In this document: positions 45,136-54,513 of the stretch, in pieces
How positions within the stretch are numbered: the stretch's first letter is position 1
Layout: the number at the start of each line of letters is the position of its first letter
NCBI GenBank assembly: GCA_013141015.1
Contig: JABFRT010000007.1
Coordinates: 10,992-74,991 of the forward strand
Length of the DNA stretch: 64,000 nucleotides
Direction of reading: 5' to 3'
Source: Hyphomicrobium sp.
GTDB taxonomy: Bacteria > Pseudomonadota > Alphaproteobacteria > Rhizobiales > Hyphomicrobiaceae
Program-made: the position numbers and the translations under genes
The notes under the pieces: generated by a model
Databases searched by the model: none
Seen by the model: only the letters and a program-made list of their open reading frames with translations
Told to the model about the DNA's origin: nothing

Positions 45136-45714
45136 TCAAACTATCTGCCGGTGATCGTCGGCGATCCGCGCCGCTTCCGCCATCGCGTGGCCAATCGCCA
45201 GGATCAGCCCGCCAAAAATCGCGATCATGTAGTCGTCGATGCTCAGTTGAATGGCCAGGATTCGCTGGCCTTCCGGATTGGACGCGGTGAGAACAAGTCC
45301 AAGCAGCGTATTGGCAAGCGGCCGCAGCAGCGCCAATGCCAGCATGGCGAAACCAATGCGCCGCAAACGGACCGGCGCGCTGGCGTTGAGAATGCGGCCC
45401 AAGCGATAGCCGTCAAACAACTCATAAGCCTGGTGCAACGCGTAAAACAAAACCGATAGCGGCAGCATCGATACTGCAAAGCCGAGTGCGCGGGTCACGC
45501 CGTCCATCGATACGCTCGCACCGCCAAGGCCGAGATGCGGCACAACATATGCGGTCACATAATCTGGGAAAAGCCAAACCCAGGCGAGCGCGATTTCAGC
45601 AAGCGCACCGCCAATGGCGACCGCACAGCACATGCCCGCGCCAAGGCGGCGCAATGCGTGCGCGTGTTCGCCGTCCACCGTCGCAGTGGTTCCAAGCGTG
45701 GCCGGAATTGTCAT
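45136..45714 (-). CDS. DUF2975 membrane protein, copy 2
   Basis: 192 residues from the ATG at 45714, which has CAGGAG nine bases ahead; upstream GTG/ATG codons at 45747/45744 overlap the previous stop and are alternatives. Four hydrophobic segments (MCCAVAIGGALAEIALAWVWLF, MLPLSVLFYALHQAYELF with the DUF2975-like turn, FAMLALALLRPLANTLLGLVL, DYMIAIFGGLILAIGHAMAEA). The C-terminus IADDHRQIV repeats that of the upstream copy. Partner of the XRE regulator 23 bp downstream. Confidence 0.85.
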   Translation of the reverse strand: MTIPATLGTTATVDGEHAHALRRLGAGMCCAVAIGGALAEIALAWVWLFPDYVTAYVVPHLGLGGASVSMDGVTRALGFAVSMLPLSVLFYALHQAYELFDGYRLGRILNASAPVRLRRIGFAMLALALLRPLANTLLGLVLTASNPEGQRILAIQLSIDDYMIAIFGGLILAIGHAMAEAARIADDHRQIV

Positions 45715-45743
45715 CGCTGTAACTCCTGAAATTTTGTCACGCA

Positions 45744-46331
45744 TCACACGATCTGCCGGTGGTCTTCGGCAATCTCAACGCCCGATTTGAAAATCACGGC
45801 CAGCGCCACCAGCGCCAAAGCCATCAACAGATGCAGCAAATCGTTGGGTTCGATCCACACGCCGGACGGAGGCCACACACCGGACGTAGGCTTGGCGCCT
45901 GCGAGATGCAGCGAAAAGATCGCTTGGATCAACGGCCGCGCGAGGATGTCGGCGCCGACCGCAACGACGCCTGCAAAACCAAGCAGCCGCATTTCGCGAA
46001 CCGCGACGGCGCTGAAAATCTTGCCGCGGAGATAGCAGCCAAACAACCGCCAGACGAACACCACGATCACAGCGGCGATGGCCCAGTCGATCAGAACGAC
46101 AGCGAACGCGACCCAATAGTGCTCGACCGGCAGCGCCGACAGATCCTGCTTTAGATAGTGGCCCCAGCCGCGCTTGATCGCTTCGAAATCGCTCCAACGG
46201 GTCCACACCTGCACCAGCCCCCAGCCGATCCAGGCAACCGCAATCCATCGGATGGCGTGGCTGAGCATCGCGACGTGTGGAGGCAGCGGGCTCTTGCTTC
46301 CAAGCGGGTCGTCGAGGACGGCGGCGGTCAT
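45744..46331 (-). CDS. DUF2975 membrane protein, copy 1
   Basis: 195 residues, GGAGAGCCTC before the ATG. Four membrane segments and the tail ALVALAVIFKSGVEIAEDHRQIV, matching the second copy's IADDHRQIV end. An internal Trp/Pro short tandem (GVWPPSGVW) lies between helices 3 and 4. First gene of the operon DUF2975-DUF2975-XRE, with a strong promoter upstream. Function unknown; membrane/HTH pairs of this kind are thought to sense membrane or small-molecule signals. Confidence 0.85.
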   Translation of the reverse strand: MTAAVLDDPLGSKSPLPPHVAMLSHAIRWIAVAWIGWGLVQVWTRWSDFEAIKRGWGHYLKQDLSALPVEHYWVAFAVVLIDWAIAAVIVVFVWRLFGCYLRGKIFSAVAVREMRLLGFAGVVAVGADILARPLIQAIFSLHLAGAKPTSGVWPPSGVWIEPNDLLHLLMALALVALAVIFKSGVEIAEDHRQIV

Positions 46332-46361
46332 GAGGCTCTCCTATTGACGCGATGTTTAATT

Positions 46362-46390
46362 ACTGTATTGCGATAATTTATACCTGTCAA
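46362..46390 (-). promoter_or_regulatory. Sigma-70-type promoter of the DUF2975-XRE operon
   Basis: On the minus strand, perfect -35 TTGACA, exactly 17 bp, then TACAGT as -10, in an unusually AT-rich stretch for this genome. The predicted start lies about 25 bp ahead of the first ATG at 46331. Confidence 0.7.
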
Positions 46391-46401
46391 TGGAGATTCC
46401 A

Positions 46402-46983
46402 ATGCGTCTTGCCCGCACCCTCACCGCCGCCGCACTTCTGGCCCTCTTTGCCGGGTGCGCGCATGTTCCCGTCAGCACGATCTACAAACTTTGGTCGTTC
46501 GATGTGTTGCGGGCGGACCCGGCGGTGATCCGCGCGGCGGTGCGGTATCCAGCGAGCCTGATGCCGCGCGCAGGTGGTGCCAAGCTGACCGTAACTTTGA
46601 CGGGCGGTGCGCTTTTGAAGCCCGATGTGCGCGAATTCATTCTCGAGGATGCGACCTCGCCCGCCGATGTTGGCGAACTTGAACCCTACAAACGCAACGG
46701 CTATCCGGTGCGCGCGTTCCGCCTGCCGGATCGCGATGTGATTGCGGTGCGCGCGCTGCTGCAGGAATTGCGTGCAGCCAAAAGCACTGGCGAAACCCGC
46801 TCTGGTGCCATCGCCGTCGCAATTGACGCCTGCCACAACGGCGGGCTGCCAAAACTCGCGATCCTCACCAGTACCTATTTGAAACTTGATGCAGCAAGCG
46901 GCTACATGACCGTTCTCGAAGACATCGATTTGCGCCGCGAATTCGGCGCCGCCGAAATATCGAAGCATGTGCCGGCATGTTGA
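46402..46983 (+). CDS. Predicted lipoprotein, unknown function
   Basis: 193 residues from the ATG at 46402, which has GGAG eight bases before it; the track starts 4 codons earlier. The N-terminus MRLARTLTAAALLALFAGC carries a lipobox with Cys as +1 residue, so lipidation is likely. The mature part has about 170 residues including WSFDVLRADPAVIRAAVRYPASL and a late SGAIAVAIDAC. No recognised domain. Divergent from the DUF2975 operon, sharing its AT-rich upstream region. Confidence 0.75.
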   Translation: MRLARTLTAAALLALFAGCAHVPVSTIYKLWSFDVLRADPAVIRAAVRYPASLMPRAGGAKLTVTLTGGALLKPDVREFILEDATSPADVGELEPYKRNGYPVRAFRLPDRDVIAVRALLQELRAAKSTGETRSGAIAVAIDACHNGGLPKLAILTSTYLKLDAASGYMTVLEDIDLRREFGAAEISKHVPAC

Positions 46984-47033
46984 GTCATGTCCTGTGCAGA
47001 CGCCCTGCCGGGAGGTGCCAACGCGAATGCGGT

Positions 47034-48008
47034 TTACTGTCCGCCGCTTGGGCCCAGATATTTCAAAGCGGCGGTGGACGCGGCACCACCCACGACGCAC
47101 GGGATGCCGAATTGCACTTGCCCAAGCGCGCCAGCCGCAACGCACCCCAGTGCCAACACGGTTTGCCCAGCCTGGCCCCACCAGTTGTAGGTCCGGACTT
47201 TCTCCGGCCCCTTGGCGCGCAACTCTTCAATCGATGCCATCGCCTGTTTGCGGATCTTGGCGAGTTCCAACGTTTCAGCAGCCTCGATGACTTCAATGAG
47301 CGGCACGCGCACGGCGTTTTTTTCGTCCGGCGCAATCGTCTTCAACATGAGCAACAGATCGCTGTCACGCGACGCATTCTGCGCCAGCGTCCATTTGGCC
47401 ATTGCGCCGATGGTCAACTTTTCGATCTCGTTCTTATCAAGCGACCAGGCGAGTGCGCCAACAATGCGCCGCACAGGCGCCTCCGATCCGGTTGCGAAAT
47501 AATAGCCCCAGTTGATGTCAATAGCGGTCGAGTCGTCCCCCATCGGCAAATCGGCAAGCACCGGTTTGTTGGCGAACAGAAATTTATCGATCAGAACTTT
47601 GCGCGCCGGCATGCGCTCGACAAACGATGTAAGCAGGGCTTTCCAATCTGAGAGCCCCGAATAGGCGATGGCTTTGATTAGCAGCACTTGATCTTCTGGT
47701 GGCAATGGGAAGCACGCGGCAATCAATTTTTCTGCGTCGTCCGGATTTGACCCAAGCACACCGGCGGCGAACCCGATGTAGACGCCGGCCTGATCCATAT
47801 CTTTGGTGACGCCAAATGTTTGCATGGCTTTGATGGCGGCGGGAAAGCGCTTTGGCTCAGGGTTGAGCCGGTAGCCGTTAATCCATTGGAGCAGGCTTTC
47901 GCTTTTGACAAACCGGGTTGGCACCGCATCTTTGATGGGCTTTGCCGACGCGGTGGGCAAAGCCGCAGACATCACCGCAATGATCGCGCTCATCCAAACC
48001 CCACGCAT
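47034..48008 (-). CDS. Exported protein of unknown function
   Basis: 324 residues from the ATG at 48008, which has AAGGGGG before it (the track adds 8 codons). Signal peptide (MSAIIAVMSAALPTASA), then a mainly helical domain: FVKSESLLQWINGYRLNPEPKRFPAAIKAMQTFGVTKDMDQAGVYIGFAAGVLGSNP..., a middle part with WGYYFATGSEAPVRRIVGALAW, and a C-terminal hydrophobic stretch (TVLALGCVAAGALGQVQFGIPCVVGGAAST) that may anchor it. I do not recognise a family. Divergent from uvrC. Confidence 0.7.
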   Translation of the reverse strand: MRGVWMSAIIAVMSAALPTASAKPIKDAVPTRFVKSESLLQWINGYRLNPEPKRFPAAIKAMQTFGVTKDMDQAGVYIGFAAGVLGSNPDDAEKLIAACFPLPPEDQVLLIKAIAYSGLSDWKALLTSFVERMPARKVLIDKFLFANKPVLADLPMGDDSTAIDINWGYYFATGSEAPVRRIVGALAWSLDKNEIEKLTIGAMAKWTLAQNASRDSDLLLMLKTIAPDEKNAVRVPLIEVIEAAETLELAKIRKQAMASIEELRAKGPEKVRTYNWWGQAGQTVLALGCVAAGALGQVQFGIPCVVGGAASTAALKYLGPSGGQ

Positions 48009-48139
48009 CACGGCCCCCTTACGCAAACTCAAAATTTATTGGATCAAGGCGGCAAAACGCGCCCCCCGAATGGCCATTTTGTGACCGCGCGCGCGCGAGT
48101 ATGGCTTGACCCGGCGCGCGGTCCGCCAATATTGGCGCC

Positions 48140-50248
48140 ATGAGCATTGAAGATCCCAACGGCGATGCGCCACCCGCGCCCGTCCCAGCACCCGATGCGC
48201 CGGCAGCAGCGGCGATTGCGGGCGTCGACGTGATCGCCGGATATCTCAAACACTTGCCATCATCGCCGGGCGTCTATCGCATGCTTGATAGCGCAGGCGA
48301 CGTGATTTACGTCGGCAAGGCCCGCTCGCTCAAAGCGCGGGTCTCGAATTATGCGCGCATTGGCGGCCACACCAACCACATCGTGCGGATGATCACTTCA
48401 ACCGCAGCCATGGAATTCGTGACCGTCCGCACGGAAGCCGAAGCGCTGCTGCTCGAAGCCAACCTGATCAAGCGCTTCCGCCCGCGTTACAACGTGCTGA
48501 TGCGCGACGACAAGTCGTTTCCGTATATTCTGATTGCGCGCGATCAGCCGGCACCGCAAGTGATGAAGCATCGCGGTGCGCGTGGGCGCAAGGGCGATTA
48601 CTTTGGGCCATTCGCGTCGGCGGGCGCGGTCAACCGCACGATTACCATGCTGCAGCGCGCGTTCTTGCTGCGCACATGCACGGACAGCGTCTATGAGTCC
48701 CGCACGCGCCCGTGCCTGTTGCATCAGATCAAACGCTGCTCAGCGCCCTGCACCGGCGAAATTGCGCTCGACGACTATGCCAAGACAGTTGACGAGGCGG
48801 TGCGGTTTCTGCGCGGCGAAAGCCAGAGCGTGCGCGAGATGTATCAACAGTTGATGACGGACGCAGCCGAGAAACTCGAATTCGAGGAAGCCGCCAAGTT
48901 CCGCAATCGGCTTTGGGCGCTGGCGCATGTCACCGCCGATCAAGCGATCAATCCGGAAGGCGTCGAAGAAGCCGACGTGTTCGCTGCTTATCAGGACGGC
49001 GGGCAAACGTGCATTCAGGTATTCTTTTTCCGCACCGGCCAGAATTGGGGCAACCGTGCCTATTATCCGAAAGCCGACCGCGCGCTGCCGGTTGAAGAGG
49101 TGCTCGATAGCTTCATCGCGCAATTCTATGACGACAAACCCGTGCCGCGCTTGATCCTGTTATCGCACGATGTGCCAAGCCTCGGCGTGCTGGCCGAAGC
49201 CTTGTCGATCAACGCCGAACGAAAGGTCGATATCCGCGTGCCGTCGCGCGGCACCAAATCGGGATTGGTTGAACATGCGTTGACCAACGCCCGTGAAGCC
49301 CTTGGCCGCAAGCTCGCTGAGAGTTCATCGCAGTCGCGCCTGCTCGAAGGCGTTGCTGAACGGTTCGGATTATCAAAAGTTCCGCGCCGCATCGAAGTGT
49401 TCGACAACAGTCATATCTCAGGCACCAACGCCGTTGGCGCGATGATCGTTGCGGGGCCTGAAGGTTTCGTCAAAGGTCAGTACCGCAAGTTCAACATCAA
49501 AGACCCTGACACCGAACCCGGCGACGATTACGCGATGATGCGCGAAGTGCTGACGCGGCGGTTCAAGAAGATTGAACCGGTTGTCATTCCGGACGCGGAA
49601 CGGCCCGCGCCTTTGAGGGATGCCGCCGGACCGCTTTCCGGTTCCGCGAGCCGGGAGCAAGGCTTGGAAGCGCTAAAAGAAGAATCCGCAGGGCACGGGT
49701 CCCGGCTCCCGCAAGAGGGCTCGTCCGGGATGACAATGAGCTGTGAAGACGATGGTGACGACGACGCGCAGCAACTCGCAGAGGAATTCCCGTCGCGCCC
49801 CGATATCGTGTTCGTTGACGGCGGGCTGGGCCAGCTGAGCGTTGCGCGCGAGGTCATGGCGGCGCTCGGCATCACTGACATTCAATTGATCGGTGTCGCC
49901 AAAGGGCCGGATCGTGATGCTGGCCGCGAGCATTTCCATATGCCCGGCCGCGACCGCCCGATTATGCTCGAAGCCAAAGACCCGGTGTTGTATTTCGTAC
50001 AGCGGCTGCGCGATGAAGCGCATCGCTTCGCAATCGGCACCCACCGGGCAAAACGCTCAAAAGCGCTCGGCGTCAATCGACTCGATGAGGTCGATGGCAT
50101 TGGCCCGACGCGTAAACGCGCACTGCTGACGCACTTCGGCTCGGCGAAGGCCGTGTCACGCGCGGGCATCGAGGATTTGAAGGCGGTTGCTGGAATTTCA
50201 GCTGAAATGGCGCAGAAAATCTACGATTTCTTCCACGACAGACCTTAG
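48140..50248 (+). CDS. uvrC: UvrABC system protein C (excinuclease subunit)
   Basis: 702 residues, longer than the usual 610-640. UvrC makes both incisions in nucleotide excision repair. Order of domains: 30-residue Ala/Pro leader, GIY-YIG nuclease ([30 protein letters not shown]), UvrBC-binding helix hairpin ([13 protein letters not shown]), RNase H-like domain ([53 protein letters not shown]) and tandem helix-hairpin-helix ([51 protein letters not shown]). The extra length lies at residues about 481-532, where a palindromic DNA repeat is inserted in frame between two conserved RNase H blocks. Catalytic residues look intact. Confidence 0.97.
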   Translation: MSIEDPNGDAPPAPVPAPDAPAAAAIAGVDVIAGYLKHLPSSPGVYRMLDSAGDVIYVGKARSLKARVSNYARIGGHTNHIVRMITSTAAMEFVTVRTEAEALLLEANLIKRFRPRYNVLMRDDKSFPYILIARDQPAPQVMKHRGARGRKGDYFGPFASAGAVNRTITMLQRAFLLRTCTDSVYESRTRPCLLHQIKRCSAPCTGEIALDDYAKTVDEAVRFLRGESQSVREMYQQLMTDAAEKLEFEEAAKFRNRLWALAHVTADQAINPEGVEEADVFAAYQDGGQTCIQVFFFRTGQNWGNRAYYPKADRALPVEEVLDSFIAQFYDDKPVPRLILLSHDVPSLGVLAEALSINAERKVDIRVPSRGTKSGLVEHALTNAREALGRKLAESSSQSRLLEGVAERFGLSKVPRRIEVFDNSHISGTNAVGAMIVAGPEGFVKGQYRKFNIKDPDTEPGDDYAMMREVLTRRFKKIEPVVIPDAERPAPLRDAAGPLSGSASREQGLEALKEESAGHGSRLPQEGSSGMTMSCEDDGDDDAQQLAEEFPSRPDIVFVDGGLGQLSVAREVMAALGITDIQLIGVAKGPDRDAGREHFHMPGRDRPIMLEAKDPVLYFVQRLRDEAHRFAIGTHRAKRSKALGVNRLDEVDGIGPTRKRALLTHFGSAKAVSRAGIEDLKAVAGISAEMAQKIYDFFHDRP
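49581..49736. repeat. In-frame 156-bp palindromic repeat element inside uvrC
   Basis: The ends, TTGTCATTCCGGACG and CGTCCGGGATGACAA, are inverted copies over 15 bp with one mismatch; an internal pair (GAGCCGGGA / TCCCGGCTC) also folds back. Length 156 bp is 52 codons, no stop. The ends resemble the borders of the two intergenic 141-bp repeats at 55.8 and 57.6 kb (GTCAT-CCGGAcGCG at one end and CGGGATGAC at the other). It encodes a Glu/Ser/Gly-rich loop in UvrC. Confidence 0.75.
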
Positions 50249-50386
50249 TGCAGACCGCGTTTGCAGAAGCGGCGACATGACGGCTGGCGCGTTCGAACCG
50301 TTCCGCCCTATTTTCGCGCCAGTTTGAGCCGAAGCGGCACTCATCCAATCGCACCGCATCACACCCAAAGGCAGACATTCCACGCC

Positions 50387-52861
50387 ATGACTTTGTATGT
50401 AGCTAACACGCCGAAGCTGAGATCAATGAGGGCGCTTGGCGCGCTGATGGTGGCTGTGCTCCTCGTCTTGGGTGCGCTGCCGGTGCGCGCGGGCGACGCG
50501 ACGCCATCGATGGATGCCGCCAAGGCAACGGCCGCCGCGCCAGCGGCACCTGCAGCAGCGGCTCCTGCACTTGCACCGGCAGCGCCCATCGCCCCGGTTC
50601 TGCCACCAGAGGTCAATGATACGATTTCCAAAGTCGTCGGCACAATGGAAGGCGCGGAAAAAACGCTGACCGCCATCAAAGGCGTCGACACCGATCTGGG
50701 CCGCCTGCGCGACGACATCGATGGTGTGATCTCGAAGACAACACAAACCGCCGACGGCTTGCGCCCGCGCCTCGCCGATATCCAAAGCCAGATCGACCGG
50801 CTGGGACCAGCGCCCGCCAAGGATGCGCCGCCGGAAGCGCCGACGACCGCCACCGAACGCGCGCGGCTTGCCGCTGAACATTCCGAGTTATCGGGCGCTA
50901 TCAAAACACTCGAAGTCACATGGTGGCGCGCGCGCCAAGCGATCGACAAGATCACCGATCTGCGCTTATCGCTATTCGTGCGCTCGCTCACAGAACGCAT
51001 GTCGAGCCCGCTGTTTCCGGCGCTGTGGACCAACATCGTCCGCGATGCACCGGCCGTGATGTGGCGATTGAATTATAACGCGACCGATTGGGCAACGTCG
51101 ATTGGACGGCAATGGCCAGCTGTGCTTGGAATTCTGAGCGCCGCCGCGCTGCTTTATCTCTTGCTCAAGGCGGTAGCGTATCGTTTGACACGGTATCGCG
51201 TGCCGCATCCGGGCTTCAAGCCGACGTTTTTTGAACGCGCCGCGTCTGCGGCATGGATTGCGCCGGTGCGCGCGATTCCTGGTGTTGCAATCGCATTCGG
51301 CGTCTATGCGGCGTTCGATTATATCGGCTTGCTGTACTATCCAACCGCGGCACCCGCGAGTACGGCGCTGCTGCGTGCTGTGCTGATTTATGTGGCTGTT
51401 GCAGCGCTGCTTAATGCCGTGTTCGCGCCGCATCAGCCCGAGCGCCGCCTCGTCTCGCTGTCGAACCGGGCGGCGCGGCGCATCTGCCGGTTGCTGAAAC
51501 TTCTGGCCGCGATCTATGCCGCCGATCTGTTTTTCACAGCTGTCGGCCAGATCTTGTACTTCCCGCTGTCGATCAGCGTTGTTCAATCGCTGATTGCCAG
51601 CTTCGGCTTCGCGGGCGTGTTGATCGGCCTGCTGCTGACGCCGTTTGAACGCGACGACACATCGGCGCCGGAACCGCGCGACTATCCGCGTTGGCTGAAG
51701 CTGCCGTTGTGGGTGGCGGCGGGCGGCATCATTCTCGCCTGCCTGCTCGGCTACGTCGCGCTTGGGCGATTTCTGTCGCAGCAGATTATGATGACCGGCG
51801 TGATTGCACTCGTTGCAACGCTGCTGTTTCTTGCCATCCGCGCGTTTACCCGCGAGAGCAGCAATGGCCGCAACTCCGTCAGCCTGTTTCTCGAAGAACA
51901 GATCGGGCTTGACGCAACGCGCCGCCAGCAGCTCGGATGGCTGGTCGAAAGCCTGCTGACAGTTGGCCTGGCGCTGGTCGCGCTGCCGCTGATGATGCTG
52001 CAATGGGGCTTCTCGGGCGCTGATATCCGCGATTGGATTAAGTCGATCCTGTTCGGCTTCGAGATTGGCCAGTTCAAGATTTCGCTAGTCCGCATCGTCA
52101 TCGGCATTGCGCTGTTCATGGGCCTGCTGTTTGCAACGCGGCTGATCCAGCGCCGCCTGCGCGACAGCGTGCTGGTGCCACCCAAGATGGACGCGGGCAT
52201 CGCCAATTCGATTGATACGGCGGTCGGCTATGCCGGCAGCATTCTGGCGGCGATGGTGGCGATTTCGTATGCCGGCTTCGACATCACCAACCTGGCGATC
52301 GTCGCGGGCGCGCTCTCGGTCGGTATCGGCTTCGGCTTGCAGTCGATCGTCAACAACTTCGTGTCGGGTCTTATTCTTCTCATCGAGCGCCCGATTAAGG
52401 TCGGCGACTGGGTGGTGGTTGGCAATGAACAAGGCAACGTCAAGCGCATCTCGGTCCGCTCGACCGAAATCGAGACCTTCGACCGCGCGTCACTCATCGT
52501 GCCAAACTCAGAACTGATCACGGGCCGCGTCTTGAACTGGACGCACCGCAATGCGCTTGGCCGGGTCGTGCTGAAATTTACGGCTGGTGCCAACGCCGAT
52601 CCGCGCCACGTCATCGACGTGCTGACGGATTGCGCCAACAAGCACCCCGACATTCTGCGCGAGCCAGCCCCGCTCGCGGTATTCGAGGGTTTTACAGCGT
52701 CCGCCACCGAATATTCACTGCGCGTGCTGCTGCCCGATATCAATCGCGGGTTGAAGGTCCAGTCGGATTTGAGGATCGCGATTTTCGAAGCGCTGCGCAG
52801 TGCCGGCATCGACGCGCCGGTGGCGGGCGCCGCTGTGACGCCCGTCGCGGCGCAGGCCTAA
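50387..52861 (+). CDS. Mechanosensitive ion channel protein, DUF3772 plus MscS
   Basis: 824 residues from the ATG at 50387 (the track starts 42 codons upstream). A signal peptide (ALMVAVLLVLGALPVRAGD), an Ala/Pro-rich linker, a periplasmic coiled-coil region of the DUF3772 type (SLTERMSSPLFPALW), then about ten membrane helices and an MscS core (VGIGFGLQSIVNNFVSGLILLIERPIKVGDWVVVGNEQGNVKRISVRSTEIETFDRASLIVPNSELI) and its cytoplasmic vestibule. This large KefA/MscK-like form protects against osmotic downshift. It sits between uvrC and pgsA on the same strand. Confidence 0.93.
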   Translation: MTLYVANTPKLRSMRALGALMVAVLLVLGALPVRAGDATPSMDAAKATAAAPAAPAAAAPALAPAAPIAPVLPPEVNDTISKVVGTMEGAEKTLTAIKGVDTDLGRLRDDIDGVISKTTQTADGLRPRLADIQSQIDRLGPAPAKDAPPEAPTTATERARLAAEHSELSGAIKTLEVTWWRARQAIDKITDLRLSLFVRSLTERMSSPLFPALWTNIVRDAPAVMWRLNYNATDWATSIGRQWPAVLGILSAAALLYLLLKAVAYRLTRYRVPHPGFKPTFFERAASAAWIAPVRAIPGVAIAFGVYAAFDYIGLLYYPTAAPASTALLRAVLIYVAVAALLNAVFAPHQPERRLVSLSNRAARRICRLLKLLAAIYAADLFFTAVGQILYFPLSISVVQSLIASFGFAGVLIGLLLTPFERDDTSAPEPRDYPRWLKLPLWVAAGGIILACLLGYVALGRFLSQQIMMTGVIALVATLLFLAIRAFTRESSNGRNSVSLFLEEQIGLDATRRQQLGWLVESLLTVGLALVALPLMMLQWGFSGADIRDWIKSILFGFEIGQFKISLVRIVIGIALFMGLLFATRLIQRRLRDSVLVPPKMDAGIANSIDTAVGYAGSILAAMVAISYAGFDITNLAIVAGALSVGIGFGLQSIVNNFVSGLILLIERPIKVGDWVVVGNEQGNVKRISVRSTEIETFDRASLIVPNSELITGRVLNWTHRNALGRVVLKFTAGANADPRHVIDVLTDCANKHPDILREPAPLAVFEGFTASATEYSLRVLLPDINRGLKVQSDLRIAIFEALRSAGIDAPVAGAAVTPVAAQA

Positions 52862-52979
52862 CGGGGACAGGCTTTGGGGGCCGGAAATACCGGTGCAAGG
52901 GCCCGGATAACGCGGGATTTATCGATGCTGCGGGCAGGCCCATTGACGGGGTCGATTGGGCGTGGTTACGCAAGAGGCA

Positions 52980-53567
52980 ATGGACCAAATCGCACGACGG
53001 CCGATATTAACCAGCCTGCCCAACATCCTGACGTATGGCCGTATCGCGGCCGTGCCGGTGCTGGCAGGGCTGCTGTTCTTCTATGACAGCCCGGCATCCC
53101 GCTGGGCGGCCTTCGCGATCTTTGTTGCCGCCTGCATCACAGACTGGCTGGACGGCTATCTGGCGCGCATCTGGGAGCAGCAATCCAACCTCGGGCGGAT
53201 GCTTGATCCGATTGCCGACAAACTGCTGGTTGGCGCGACGCTGTTGATGCTGGTTTACACACGCTCGATCGACGGGTTGTCGGTTTGGGCAGCGCTGATC
53301 ATACTGTCGCGCGAAATATTAGTGTCCGGCTTGCGCGAGTTTCTGGCCGAGCTGAACGTCAAAATCCACGTGACGCAGCTGGCCAAATGGAAAACCGCGT
53401 TCCAGTTTATCGCTCTCGCCATGATCCTGGTTGGCCCGGCGGCCGAGGCTTATATTCCAGGCATCACGGATGCGGGCATCGTGATACTGTGGATGTCAGC
53501 GATCCTGACGCTATTCACCGGCTACGATTACCTGAAGGCGGGTATCCGCCACGCGATTGAGCGCTGA
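52980..53567 (+). CDS. pgsA: CDP-diacylglycerol-glycerol-3-phosphate 3-phosphatidyltransferase
   Basis: 195 residues from the ATG at 52980; the track uses a GTG 8 codons earlier, which is also possible. An integral membrane enzyme making phosphatidylglycerophosphate for PG and cardiolipin. The CDP-alcohol phosphotransferase signature D-G-x2-A-R-x8-G-x3-D-x3-D is present as DWLDGYLARIWEQQSNLGRMLDPIADK. Order uvrC...pgsA-moaD-moaE is standard in alphaproteobacteria. moaD begins 4 bp after the stop. Confidence 0.96.
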   Translation: MDQIARRPILTSLPNILTYGRIAAVPVLAGLLFFYDSPASRWAAFAIFVAACITDWLDGYLARIWEQQSNLGRMLDPIADKLLVGATLLMLVYTRSIDGLSVWAALIILSREILVSGLREFLAELNVKIHVTQLAKWKTAFQFIALAMILVGPAAEAYIPGITDAGIVILWMSAILTLFTGYDYLKAGIRHAIER

Positions 53568-53571
53568 GGCG

Positions 53572-53850
53572 ATGAGTACACCCACAGAGCCACGCACACT
53601 TTCGGTCCGCTATTTCGCCTGGGTGCGCGAGAAAACGGGCATCAGCGAAGAACGCATCGCGGTGCCGGCAAACGTGGTGACGGTTGGCGATCTGGCCATG
53701 TGGATGCAGACGCGCGGGCCAGAGTTCGCCGCCGCATTCGCCAAACCGGACGCCATCCGTGCGGCGCTCGATCATCGCCACGTCAAGGCAGATGCAGTGA
53801 TTGGCCAAGCGCGCGAGATCGGCTTCTTCCCGCCCGTCACCGGAGGGTAA
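53572..53850 (+). CDS. moaD: Molybdopterin synthase sulfur-carrier subunit
   Basis: 92 residues from the ATG at 53572. Ubiquitin-like fold with the obligatory C-terminal Gly-Gly (FFPPVTGG), which carries the thiocarboxylate used to make molybdopterin. The preceding segment RYFAWVREKTGISEERIAVP matches the family start. It is 4 bp after pgsA and 6 bp before moaE, so these are one transcript. Confidence 0.95.
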   Translation: MSTPTEPRTLSVRYFAWVREKTGISEERIAVPANVVTVGDLAMWMQTRGPEFAAAFAKPDAIRAALDHRHVKADAVIGQAREIGFFPPVTGG

Positions 53851-53856
53851 GCGGGC

Positions 53857-54309
53857 ATGTCCGTATCCGTGCACGCCGCTGATTTCGACGTCTCAACCGA
53901 GATCGGCCGGCTGAGCGACGGCGACACCTCGATAGGCGCAATCGCAACGTTCATCGGCAAGGTGCGCGGCGAAGCCCACGGCAAGCCGCTCATATCGATG
54001 CAGCTCGAACATTATCCCGGCATGACGGAAGCCGAACTGACGCGCATCGAAGACGAAGCCCGCACCCGCTTCCACCTGACCGCCAGCCGCATCATCCACC
54101 GTGTCGGCACACTTCTGCCCGGTGACAACATCGTGCTCGTCATCGCCTGCTCGCAACACCGCCATGATGCGATAGCCGCCTGCGACTTCCTGATGGACTA
54201 TTTGAAAACCCAAGCGCCGTTCTGGAAAAAAGAAACCGGCAGCGATGGCGTGGGCAGCTGGGTAGACGCGCGGTCATCCGATGACGAGGCGCTGAGGCGC
54301 TGGCGCTGA
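53857..54309 (+). CDS. moaE: Molybdopterin synthase catalytic subunit
   Basis: 150 residues. MoaE and MoaD form the heterotetramer converting cyclic pyranopterin monophosphate to molybdopterin. Recognisable parts: GAIATFIGKVRGEAHGKPLISMQLEHYPGMTE, RIIHRVGTLLPGDNIVLVIACSQHRHDAIAACDFLMDYLKTQAPFWKKE with the catalytic lysines. The product ends in a short variable tail. Implies use of molybdenum enzymes by this organism, though none is in the window. Confidence 0.96.
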   Translation: MSVSVHAADFDVSTEIGRLSDGDTSIGAIATFIGKVRGEAHGKPLISMQLEHYPGMTEAELTRIEDEARTRFHLTASRIIHRVGTLLPGDNIVLVIACSQHRHDAIAACDFLMDYLKTQAPFWKKETGSDGVGSWVDARSSDDEALRRWR

Positions 54310-54513
54310 TGCGTCATATAACCTACTGATGTTTCATAAATTTTCTCGAATCCGCGCAGGCCGTAACGCGGCCTTAACCCTCCCCGCCCGATAACCATAC
54401 CAGGGTCCGTGGTGCGTTCGAGGCGTTCCGTTAAAACGCCATCATCTGCGGGCACACCTTTTGATGTCACGCGTGGGCGTTCAGGGTCCATTGCCGACGG
54501 GGGTTTTTGGGTG

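Noticed and set aside
50972-52003. 343-residue minus-strand ORF
   Set aside because: Antisense to the MscS-type channel gene, very Arg/Gln-rich.
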